From the NCBI RefSeq assembly GCF_902459465.1, contig NC_047067.1:20769680-20833679 (forward strand): a DNA stretch of 64,000 bases. Reading direction: 5' to 3'. Within the stretch, counting starts at the first letter, position 1. The number at the start of each line of letters is the position of its first letter. The translations under genes and the position numbers were made by a program. Of this stretch, positions 10,701 to 19,720 are shown one piece after another. The notes under the pieces were generated by a model. That model worked only from the letters and a program-made list of their open reading frames with translations, was not told the origin of the DNA and did no database searches. The stretch is from Asterias rubens. Taxonomy: Eukaryota; Echinodermata; Asteroidea; Forcipulatida; Asteriidae.

Positions 10701-12689
10701 GTGAACATGGTAGACTAGTCTAGTGTGTGACTTTGGCACAAGGGTAAACTAGCTTCCCAAAATGGTGAACATGGTAGACAGTAGTCTAGTGTGTGACTTT
10801 GGCACAAGGGTAAATTAGCTTCCCAAAATGGTGAACATGGTAGACAGTAGTCTAGTGTGTGACTTTGGCACAAGGGTAAACTAGCTTCCCAAAATGGTGA
10901 ACATGGTAGACAGTAGTCTAGTGTGTGACTTTGGCACAAGGGTAAACTAGCTTCCCAAAATGGTGAACATGGTAGACAGTAGTCTAGTGTGTGACTTTGG
11001 CACAAGGGTAAACTAGCTTCCCAAAATGGTGAACATGGTAGACAGTAGTCTAGTGTGTGACTTTGGCACAAGGGTAAACTAGCTTCCCAAAATGGTGAAC
11101 ATGGTAGACAGTAGTCTAGTGTGTGACTTTGGCACAAGGGTAAGGGTAAATTAGCTTCCCAAAATGGTGAACATGGTAGACAGTAGTCTAGTGTGTGACT
11201 TTGGCACAAGGGTAAGGGTAAATTAGCTTCCCAAAATGGTGAACATGGTAGACAGTAGTCTAGTGTGTGACTTTGGCACAAGGGTAAGGGTAAATTAGCT
11301 TCCCAAAATGGTGAACATGGTAGACAGTAGTCTAGTGTGTGACTTTGGCACAAGGGTAAGGGTAAATTAGCTTCCCAAAATGGTGAACATGGTAGACAGT
11401 AGTCTAGTGTGTGACTTTGGCACAAGGGTAAATTAGCTTCCCAAAATGGTGAACATGGTAGACAGTAGTCTAGTGTGTGACTTTGGCACAAGGGTAAGGG
11501 TAAATTAGCTTCCCAAAATGGTGAACATGGTAGACAGTAGTCTAGTGTGTGACTTTGGCACAAGGGTAAGGGTAAATTAGCTTCCCAAAATGGTGAACAT
11601 GGTAGACAGTAGTCTAGTGTGTGACTTTGGCACAAGGGTAAATTAGCTTCCCAAAATGGTGAACATGGTAGACAGTAGTCTAGTGTGTGACTTTGGCACA
11701 AGGGTAAGGGTAAATTAGCTTCCCAAAATGGTGAACATGGTAGACAGTAGTCTAGTGTGTGACTTTGGCACAAGGGTAAATTAGCTTCCCAAAATGGTGA
11801 ACATGGTAGACAGTAGTCTAGTGTGTGACTTTGGCACAAGGGTAAGGGTAAATTAGCTTCCCAAAATGGTGAACATGGTAGACAGTAGTCTAGTGTGTGA
11901 CTTTGGCACAAGGGTAAATTAGCTTCCCAAAATGGTGAACATGGTAGACAGTAGTCTAGTGTGTGACTTTGGCACAAGGGTAAATTAGCTTCCCAAAATG
12001 GTGAACATGGTAGACAGTAGTCTAGTGTGTGACTTTGGCACAAGGGTAAATTAGCTTCCCAAAATGGTGAACATGCTAGCAAAAGCCTTGTGTGACATTG
12101 ATGCAAGGGTCAATCAACTTTATTTCTGTTTTCCAATAGGCCGGTGTAGTGCGAGTAAGATGGGACCCGGCCGGATCACCAACGATCTTCACAGCAGCCT
12201 TGGATGGTAGAGTCTTATTATGGGATGCACGATCTGGAGAAGCTGAGGCTTCTTGGTCTGGACACAAAGGAGAAATCTTAGATATGACAATAAGCAAGTA
12301 CGTCAACAACTCAGCATTTCAAGATCATGTTTTGTTGATATATTCAATTTGTTTTTCTTTGCGATTGTGATTTATTTACTACTTGTGTAATTTGACCTGT
12401 TTGTATTAAGAACCCAATCAAGAGGGTTTTGTTATGGGTACACAGTCTGTTGTCTTTGTGTGAGCTGCTGGTCTAAAAGTTCCATTCATTTGTTGTTTTG
12501 TTTTTCTCTGAAAACCAATTTTTGGTGAATGAATACTTTATCTTGTATTATTTCTTTTGTCTTTTTAGAAAAACAAACTGTTCTTTAATTGTTGGTTTTA
12601 TTTTTATTTTCAGCGATGGGAACACAATCCTGACAGCGTCTGGCGATACTTCATCAAGAGTCTACTCACTCCAACGTCCAGAGAGGTAG
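4794..12689 (+). CDS. AAMP: Angio-associated migratory cell protein (WD40)
   Basis: AAMP is a conserved WD40-propeller protein linked to ribosome assembly (yeast Sqt1 family) and, in vertebrates, cell migration. Coding exons by splice site and phase: 4794-4887, 5262-5393, 5760-5879, 6294-6433, 6817-6961, 7448-7531, 8334-8449, 8754-8836, 9012-9102, 12140-12297, 12614-12689. The spliced product is 412 residues (human AAMP 434). The N-terminus is acidic, with six glutamates at about residues 49-54. Eight WD-type blades follow, with endings such as [33 protein letters not shown] and VLLWDA. The start ATG has a good context (GACCATGG). Introns carry a duplicated exon 2, a MITE, 110-bp tandem repeats and a large minisatellite. 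Identity is secure; precise cellular role is inferred from the family. Confidence 0.96.
5119..5210 (+). repeat. Tandem duplication of AAMP exon 2 start
   Basis: About 90 bp covering the end of intron 1, its acceptor and the first 50 or so bases of exon 2 are repeated 115 bp upstream of the real exon. The copy (exon-like part 5147-5199) keeps an intact CTGCAG acceptor and reads [17 protein letters not shown], with one Ala-to-Gly change. It then runs into a TAA within a few codons, lacks the acidic tract and has no donor. If its acceptor were used the message would be truncated. Confidence 0.9.
6090..6235 (+). repeat. Interspersed repeat, family R1 copy 1
   Basis: This diverged copy carries the landmarks GCCTTGGTGCCCTTGAGTT and GATGCCCTTGTACTTTC. 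The same order of landmarks is seen at 35240-35400 and 53433-53555, and in reverse at 63661-63800. It lies in AAMP intron 3. No terminal repeats or coding capacity are evident. Confidence 0.6.
6509..6672. mobile_element. MITE-like 164-bp inverted repeat
   Basis: The left arm beginning ATCTCTTTTGTGAGGAGTGG pairs with the right arm ending CCACTACTCACATAAGAGAT over about 75 bp per arm with scattered mismatches. It sits in AAMP intron 4 and has no coding capacity. A non-autonomous foldback or MITE-type transposon is most likely; I see no clear target-site duplication. Confidence 0.65.
7060..7130 (+). mobile_element. Degenerate tRNA-SINE head
   Basis: A tRNA A-box-like TGGTCTAGTTGGTAAGAC at about 7060-7077 is followed by a poor B box. 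It is a short SINE relic inside AAMP intron 5, not a functional tRNA. Confidence 0.35.
7565..8262 (+). repeat. 110-bp tandem repeat in AAMP intron 6
   Basis: The motif CACAGTCAACCCC recurs at about 7932, 8042 and 8152, giving a 110-bp period. Each unit also contains CCATTCAATATCATCCACTG and CCAGCCTGCAAYATGATATG. The 3' units are nearly identical and the 5' ones (from about 7565) are diverged and shortened. Around 7860-7930 a SINE-like tail (AATAATAATAAGACTTG) interrupts the array. Confidence 0.85.
9437..9580 (+). repeat. Short tandem repeat, about 46 bp unit, 3 copies
   Basis: Three near-identical units share ATTCCCTGCCTCC, TTAAGCGTTGATTC and TTTGCTTACGGTAAGCAG. TTACGGTAA is itself palindromic. 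The array lies in AAMP intron 9, just before the minisatellite. Confidence 0.85.
9690..12075. repeat. Minisatellite, 66/72-bp units, about 35 copies
   Basis: Almost identical units contain TAGACAGTAGTCTAGTGTGTG, GGCACAAGGGTAAA and TTAGCTTCCCAAAATGGTGA. Two length classes exist: 66 bp, and 72 bp with an extra AAGGGT. A few units have AAACTAG for AAATTAG. Because both lengths are multiples of three, the minus strand stays open for over 330 and 460 codons; this is a by-product of the array. One unit near 10710 lacks 2 bases and breaks that frame. It lies wholly in AAMP intron 9 and accounts for its 3 kb length. The high homogeneity suggests recent expansion. Confidence 0.97.
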
Positions 12690-14159
12690 AACGCATCCAG
12701 TAAAAGCGTGTATCGTTTATTACATAATACTGTACTACATTTTAGACAAGGAGTTACGACATCCAGGAGGTAGAACACATCCAGTTAAAGCCTAATGACA
12801 TGTTAATGTGTCCTACTTGATGGCAGGTTTCTGAAATGGAACTATATTTCCCTCTGATGAAATTTAGCTTTTCATGAAACTAGGTAGCAGCAGACTTAAC
12901 CGGCATGTCCACTGACACATACCATTCAAAATTCCTTCAAGAGCACCGGACTCGAGCTCTGGTGTTTCTTATCAGCAGAGTGTGGGTTCAAGAAAATACT
13001 GAATGTTGAAGCGTCCTCCTGAGCTTTACTGAGTGACGGGTGTAAGTGCTTATATAAAAAGCTACTTTTATCATTCTTATCAGGTACTGATAAAATAAGG
13101 GGAAAATTAAAATTTCATTTAATGTAATTTTCAATCAAACTGAACTGATTGCTGTTGTTTCCTTCAAATAGACTGCCAGTCAAAATGACGTGTTCCTTTT
13201 TATAATACAGATATTTTGTCAAACACTCTATGATATTTTATTGGAGTAGATTGCGCAAGTCGTTTTGTCAAAGGATTTAGTTCTGTCTTGTGGCGAGAAG
13301 ATTAAAACACAATGAACAACAGACCTTGAGCTAAGACTATCAAGGTATGCATCAATTTGATTATGTTTTGCTGTCCCCACTTTTTTTAAATTGTAAAATA
13401 TCCCCTTGATCTATTTCTAAGCTTATTTTGTGTTGACACAACTTAACCTGCCTACTAAAGGTGGGCCAAGGCATTGTAATGAATGGATTTTATTGAACTG
13501 TGTGGAAATAAGGACAAATTTATTGGTTCATTGTTTCCTTGTGGTGACTTCATCAGGAGTCAAATTAAATTCATTCAAAGTGTATTTTTTGAAAAATCTA
13601 TACATTGTATTCCATAAGCTATTTTTGTCAATCTATAAGTCAGAATGACATGTCTTTATAAAACTAAACGATTGGGGAAACAAGGTGGCAGTCGACAACC
13701 GTTTAAAACTTCCCATTTTATTTGTTAAAATTCACTTTAATTCATTGTATTATAAACGTCATGTGAACAATATTAAAGGTGCTCTCTCATGTGCATTGAT
13801 AAGATATACATTATATTAAGTTTTGCAATTATGACAGTCACTAATTTTACAATTGAACCAAAATAGCATGGTATTAATTTGATGACTTCAAAAGAGTTTG
13901 AAAAGAACTTTTCCCAACCATTTGCTTTTTCTTTCACTTAAGATCTTGTCCTTCAACGATTCAGTTACTTAAATAATATAAAATGACACTTGGTTTTGTA
14001 CATAATGCGCCTTTTTTGTTCTGTGTGAATCCATTTTAGCATGCAAATCATGTTCAAACTTAATTAATGAGTTAATGAACCTAGTGTTCACGCATACATC
14101 GCATTGTTCATAGAACTCGGGTCTAGTTGCTAGGAAGGGATTACTTGTTGATGGATTTA
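12690..14159. other. AAMP 3' region and convergent tail to C1q gene
   Basis: This holds the AAMP 3' UTR and the end of the minus-strand C1q gene, which face each other. A possible AAMP poly(A) signal ATTAAA is at 13772-13777. A SINE lies at 12935-13085. No other coding sequence is supported. Confidence 0.5.
12935..13085 (+). mobile_element. tRNA-derived SINE fragment
   Basis: The head reads AGAGCACCGGACTCGAGCTC followed by a B-box-like GTGGGTTCAAG, then a body ending in GTGCTTATATAAAAAGC. This arrangement matches tRNA-derived SINEs. It lies in the AAMP 3' flank. Confidence 0.55.
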
Positions 14160-15047
14160 TCAAATAATGAATCCGCTGAAGACTGTGTACTTGTACGTCT
14201 TTCCACTCTGAACAGACCCGAACATAGTCAAGAATACTGTATCTCCCGATTCTAGCTCCACCACTGCACTGCCAGACAGCTGGTCGTAGTTCCCCGGGGA
14301 CACCGTGTGGACAGACACGACTTCCTCGCCATTTTTGTTGAGATGGAGACGTACATATTCTACATCATCTGACTTCAAAGCAGAAAACATGAAGACATAG
14401 AAGCCAGTCCTTGGGGCTGTGAATGTACCCGTGTTGAGATCAAGAATGGTGGTGTCCGGTGAAGCTGTCACAAACTCTGAGAATGGGAGCCGAGTGGTGT
14501 CCAATGATGAAGAGAATGCAGACGTTCTTCGCACTGTAAACTGTATTGGGCGACGTGACTGTCCTGCCTGACCCTGTCTACCCTTTTCACCAGATACACC
14601 CACGTCTCCCTTTAGGCCTCGTAACCCAGGTACACCATCGAGCCCAGGGAGTGCCCTCCCTTTGAGCCCTCTTGGCCCTTGATTGCCTGTTACTCCACGT
14701 GGTCCGTCAGGTCCAGGGTTTCCCTTTTGACCTGTTACTCCTTGGGTTCCCGTGCCCGTATCTCCTTTAAGTCCCCTCGGACCAGGTTTTCCAATTGCTC
14801 CGTCGTCTCCAGTTTCACCCTTTGTTCCGGGAATACCTGGCTCTCCTTTGGTTCCAGACAGCCCGTGTGGTCCCTGTGGTCCTGCACCTCCGGGTACTCC
14901 AGGTACTCCGGGCACTGCTGCGGCACCTTGGCAGCACACTTTGCAAGTTGAAACTTCTTGGACTGGTTCAATGGGTGCCTGAGTAGCTTGAAGCTTTGTG
15001 AATTGAGCAACAGTAAGGATCAGTAAGATTACTACGCAAGACTGCAT
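14160..15047 (-). CDS. Secreted collagen-like C1q-domain protein
   Basis: A 295-residue secreted protein of the C1q/CTRP class: short-chain collagen plus a trimeric C1q head. Invertebrate members often act as soluble pattern-recognition or matrix proteins; the ligand here is unknown. Residues 1-22 are a hydrophobic signal peptide. A short linker carries a CKVCC cluster suited to inter-chain disulphides. Gly-X-Y repeats run from about residue 47 to 165 with two interruptions (around TGTGTQG and GRALPG). The C1q domain (about 168-295) shows TGTFTAPRTGFYVFMFSA and ends YTVFSGFII, both diagnostic. The coding region is one exon. The ATG is immediately preceded by an acceptor (TTTCTTTCCAG), and a good donor lies at 15346-15347, so there is probably a 5' UTR exon just above 15348. 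The gene is divergent from NABP. Confidence 0.95.
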   Translation of the reverse strand: MQSCVVILLILTVAQFTKLQATQAPIEPVQEVSTCKVCCQGAAAVPGVPGVPGGAGPQGPHGLSGTKGEPGIPGTKGETGDDGAIGKPGPRGLKGDTGTGTQGVTGQKGNPGPDGPRGVTGNQGPRGLKGRALPGLDGVPGLRGLKGDVGVSGEKGRQGQAGQSRRPIQFTVRRTSAFSSSLDTTRLPFSEFVTASPDTTILDLNTGTFTAPRTGFYVFMFSALKSDDVEYVRLHLNKNGEEVVSVHTVSPGNYDQLSGSAVVELESGDTVFLTMFGSVQSGKTYKYTVFSGFII

Positions 15048-16573
15048 CTGGAAAGAAAAATAATCGTCTTTTTAAAATGTATGTATTGACTTCGTATTGC
15101 TCATCCAGAACAGTTTGCATCAAAGTGAATGCATCTCAAGTTATTACTTTTTCCACAGTTTCAAATTATCATCCATGCATTTGAATGAGAACAACAGATG
15201 GAAAGGGGATGGCGAATCAAAGTGAAAATCACTGCCCAGTGTTAATTAGTACCTTGTTGCACCCTTTGATGACATTTTGTTCATAATATATTCAAAAAAG
15301 ATAGTAAATATATTCCCGGCTTCCTTTTAAAATCTCATGTAACTTACCTTGGATAACTTGTCAAAATTATTCGTCAAAATGTCAATGTAGGATGTAATTT
15401 GATGTAGAGATACAGAAACTTAGCTAGCAGACGATCTGAGCTCGTGTATGAAGCCCGTCCTTGTGTGCCGCTTTTCAATCAAAAAAAAGGGTTTTCATTT
15501 TTCCACTCGAACAAAATACTGCAGTTTTGACTCGAGCCCTTCATACTAAATTGATTGACAGCCTACTATAATCATTATGAGTAATCAAAGATCATTGTTT
15601 GCTTTGAGGTCCCCCTTCCTCTAGGAAACTCCTCCGAGAGATGAAATTGTCAAACTGACCTAGAGTCCTTCTATGACTAACCCAAACCCACAGTCCAAGT
15701 TCATTTAAGACAGGCAGGAAGATTACATTCATGGTGTTGCAACCCCCCCCACCCCCACTTGAAGTATTTTAAATCTTTGTCCCAAACAGTCTGATCCTTT
15801 GTACCATGTGTCTTTATAATTGATTGCTTAAGAATAATTAATAGGTGATATTTTAATTAAAGTACAACGAAAGGTTTGATGGACATCCTCCCTCCCATCA
15901 CAGGTTCTCCTGTTTTGTTGCACCTACCCCCCCCCCCATCAGTTCCTAACCCCGCCCCCTTAATCTCCACATTGTGCATTACCAAACATCAACAACGGAG
16001 GGCGCTACATAACTTCACCGTTAGATCGGCAAAATTAAAGACATGACCGCTGGTTGTCATGTCCAGGCGCTCTATTTTAGTTCCATTTCCAGTTTCATTT
16101 CAACAGGACACATGAAACTGGCCATTTAACTTAAATATGTGTATACATACAGAGTAAGATACATGTTACGAATATCGATGGGACGTGAAAGCAGCTGACT
16201 AGCATCAAGCTTCGAGCTTCAAATTCTCCCTTCACCGTCCACCTAATCCAATGTTATGGAGAAAACTCCATAGGCCCAGCAGTACAGAACGGACAGTACA
16301 TAAAGAGTGTACTGTAGGGCATAGCAGCTGACTGCATGCTGCATGCTGATCACACACAAGAAGTGACAGTTAGTTGCATACTATGTATGAACAGTGTATG
16401 TTCGCAAAACTGAAGACCACTGACTGAGACCATAATAGAGCAAGGAACAGCCAGACAAAACTTTCGTTGGCATTTTGAACCCAAATTCAAATAAGTGAAG
16501 TGGGGTTTCGGATTGTAAACAAGTCAAGGTGACATTTTCTGACACTGTTTTTGTAAAGAAGAAGTTGGAGAGG
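15048..16573. other. Divergent upstream region, C1q gene and NABP
   Basis: It contains the probable 5' UTR intron of the minus-strand C1q gene (15048-15347) and the upstream region of NABP. C-rich runs occur near 15741-15765 and 15927-15940. No further coding exon is supported. Confidence 0.5.
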
Positions 16574-18774
16574 ATGGCAAATGAACCTAAAACCACAAAT
16601 ATCAAAGAAGTGCGACCAGGAATGAAAAACCTGAACATGGCTTTTATCGTCCTTGAATTAGGTACAGTATAATATTTTATCACAAGTGACATCGTTCAGT
16701 TTGTGTTCTAAACTTCTATTTATGAAGTTGGTCTCTCTGTGAACAAATTTTAGCCCTGAAGTACTGTTCGGAGAACTTTCCGTATGGCGCCACCACTTTT
16801 TCACATACGGAAACTTTTCCTACTGTTCTGTAGTGGAGTGTAGAGTGTAGTGTGTTTTATTTGCTAAGTCACTCGGACCATAGGTAAAGTGTATTTTTGT
16901 GATTTTCCTCATTTGTTGTTGTTTTTAGTGTAACTTTTCTACAACAAGCATTCATTCATATTAGTTGCGATAATGTAACCCTCCTGTCGACGCCCGACGG
17001 CAACTAATTTTTATTATTGCTGCTTTCTTTGTGTGTAACTTTTGAAAGTAGGTAGGGAAATATCCCTTCACAATTTCACTTTCAGAAAGATTTATTTATT
17101 TTGTTGAATTATTATAAGTGGCATATGAACCTTTCACCAGTGGTTTAAAACTCACTCGTCAGTGGTTTACAACAGTTAAGTTGAGTTAATGTTTTAATCT
17201 CTTGTTACTTGAATCTGTAGGTGCTTCTTCCAAAACAAAAGATGGTCATGAGGTTCGTTCTTGTAAAGTAGCAGATAAAAGTGCCTGCATTAATATGTCA
17301 GTGTGGGATGAACTAGGCAGAATTATTCAACCTGGAGACATGCTGAAATTAACAAAAGGGTAAACAAAATATTCATTAATTTTAGAAGTCTGTTTCAATA
17401 AACTCTCAGCTCTTTTGTTGTCCAGGTTTTTTTTCTTCCTTTTTGTTCACTAAATCTGGCTAAAATCTTGAAAAGAAATTATTTTCAAAAATGTTGTTCA
17501 TATACACAGGTATGCATCTCTATGGCGTGGCTGTTTAACATTGTACAGTGGAATGGGAGGAAAGTTGCACAAAATAGGAGAGTAAGTAGATTTCCATGCA
17601 AAATGTCTTTTTAAATAAGCTTTTATTCAGAGAAGACGATGGCTTGAGAGAAAAGAAATATTTTGAGATTGAAACCGGGCTGTCTACTTCTAATTCTAGC
17701 TTATATTTTGGGGTGAACTTTCAAAAAATTCATTAAAGTATTTTTTATTCAAACAAAAGTTTATGATAACAATCTCCGATGGGGGTAAAAGATTGGAATG
17801 AAAAGATGTGAAACCATCTTTTCAGGTTTTGTAGCAGCAGGCCAGGGTTTGAAGCCAGAATGCAGGTGAAGGCAAGAAAAGTAAGACTGGTCCCATGTAC
17901 AGTGTTTTAACTTTGAACATCTCTTTAATATTTTCTTGAACAGGTTTTGCATGGTGTTTTCTGAAACTCCAAACATGAGTGAACCAAATGCTGAATTTAT
18001 CGCCCAACAAAAAGTCGTAAGTAGTTCTTTCTGGCACATTTGTTTCATACTTGAGTCTTTTTTATGGCTACGGCTATTTCCACATCATCATGCGTTGAAG
18101 TATAGTGTTTCCTTAGCAACATTCCTAGCCATAGCTGTAGCTGCCAATTTCAAAGACCATGAGAAAATAATATGTTCCCTCCTTGTAAAATAGAGAATCA
18201 GTATTCACTATTTAATGTGAACACTTAATGTGAATACATGGAACATGACATTGATGTTGACAAAGTGATGAAGATTTGTTGTTATTTCTTTTGTTTTCAC
18301 CAGAGTCTTCAAGAAGGGCGAAGTAATTCCCCAACTGGGCCGGGGTCAAGTGATGGAAGACCGCCCAATAATGGAGGTACGATTGCAAATTATTAACCAC
18401 AAATTGCTTTATTAATTTCATTGACTTTTAGCATTGTTTTTATCTGCATATAGATGTAAGAATATAATTAATTTTGGTTTACGTTAGCACTGTACACTCA
18501 GTACTTTCCTGAGTCCTGTTAGAATTTTTATGATTGTGATGATTTATATTTCCTTATTTTCTTTGCACTAAAATGTACAGGTCCGAGAATGGGAGCCAAT
18601 GGTAACCAGAACTCCAAAGGTGCTTTTGAACAACAACCTGCTCGACCCCCTACCCCTCCCTTCTTACAACCTCACCCAAATCGAAGTGGTATGGGCCAAG
18701 GAGGCACCAAGAATGGCATGGGCCCGGGCTTTTCCACTGATCCTAGAGGGGGGAGAGGAAGGAGAGGAAGATAG
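16574..18774 (+). CDS. NABP1/NABP2: SOSS complex subunit B (single-strand DNA-binding)
   Basis: The product is the OB-fold subunit of the SOSS complex, which binds single-stranded DNA at double-strand breaks and supports repair and checkpoint signalling in the nucleus. Coding exons: 16574-16661, 17221-17359, 17510-17581, 17944-18016, 18304-18376, 18581-18774. The spliced product is 212 residues, against 211 for human SOSS-B1. The OB fold covers roughly residues 8-105, with [36 protein letters not shown] and [13 protein letters not shown]. The C-terminal half is a low-complexity Pro/Gly/Asn tail ending in an RGG-like GGRGRRGR. Vertebrates have two paralogues and this gene probably corresponds to their common ancestor. 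Intron 1 carries a tiny MITE. A poly(A) signal AATAAA is at 19418-19423. Confidence 0.94.
16770..16820. mobile_element. Internally deleted 51-bp MITE (GGCGCCACCAC family)
   Basis: Starts GGAGAACTTTCCGTATGG and ends CATACGGAAACTTTTCC, flanked by perfect 8-bp duplications TACTGTTC at 16762-16769 and 16821-16828. It is the same family as the 132-bp copies at 39832 and 40046 but keeps only the left arm and a short right arm. It lies in NABP intron 1. Confidence 0.9.
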
Positions 18775-19720
18775 CACCAATATTTAACATTTATGTTTCC
18801 TTTGTTTGTATGGATTAGTTTGTTGATCATGTTGTTATTAACTAGTTCCCTTCTAAGTGGATCCATATAATTAGATTATGCGTTGGATAGGGTCTTGGAT
18901 TGGGAAGGGAAGGGGCAGGGTCTCAGATATGGGGTAATGGAGGGGGGGGTATTCTTAGAAAAACACATGCTTCATTGAACTTGTTAGTGGATGAAGATGT
19001 GTCATGTATTTTTACCATCTTGGTATTTTCCCTGCCTTCAAAGGGAAAAACTAACTAAATGTTAACTAAATGAGATTCATCACAATTAAAATGGCAACTA
19101 ATGGATAGAATATTTTGGTCTACACAGGTGTTTGCTTGGTTTGCTAACAATTGTATGTCTCCAATTGACTTCTATAGGTTTGGATAAAAATCTCCAAATA
19201 TATTTAAGACTTATCCAAAGAGATGCCAGAAAGCTTAATAAATGTTATGTGTACTACACACAAATTAAAGAATTGTTATTGGTGAATGACGGGAAATTAC
19301 GTGTTGGAATTGATGATTGGAACGTCACTTGGTTTCATCCAATGTCACAAATTCTCTGGAGTTCAATCATTATATGTTTCTAAACAAAGAATATTAGTTA
19401 TTTGTGAAGAGATTATGAATAAATATGATTTCTTTGTAATGAACCACTCGAATTAGTGTATTGAATTCATTGTAGGGGCTGTTCTATTACCAGGGGATGG
19501 TTATTGTGAAAGTTGATACCATAAAACAGTCGTCGGTAATACGTGCTTAAATTCTAATCTAGTTTCCTTTCCGGCTGTTGATTATTTGATACCAACTTGA
19601 GGGTAATTGAGCACCACCCTATTGCATTGTAGACCATGTGCGCGCCCCCATGCGTTTCAATAGTGCCAGCTTCAATTGACTCATCGTGGCGAAGTTCTGT
19701 TCTTCCCGAAACTCGACAAA
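18775..19720 (+). other. NABP 3' UTR and ZC3H15 upstream region
   Basis: The NABP 3' UTR probably ends after AATAAA (19418-19423), leaving only about 280 bp to the ZC3H15 start. The sequence just before that start is richer in CpG and has no TATA box. No other gene is supported here. Confidence 0.55.

Noticed and set aside
9690-12075. CRISPR-like regular repeat array
   Set aside because: Units are contiguous with no unique spacers, and the window is eukaryotic.
9673-12106. Open minus-strand frames of 334 and 463 codons encoding a Cys-rich repeat protein
   Set aside because: They are produced by a minisatellite whose unit lengths are multiples of three; there is no start context, domain or flanking coding sequence, and they lie inside an AAMP intron.
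14679-14986. Plus-strand open frames across the collagen gene
   Set aside because: Mirror frames of Gly-X-Y codons; the minus strand encodes the signal peptide, collagen and C1q domain.
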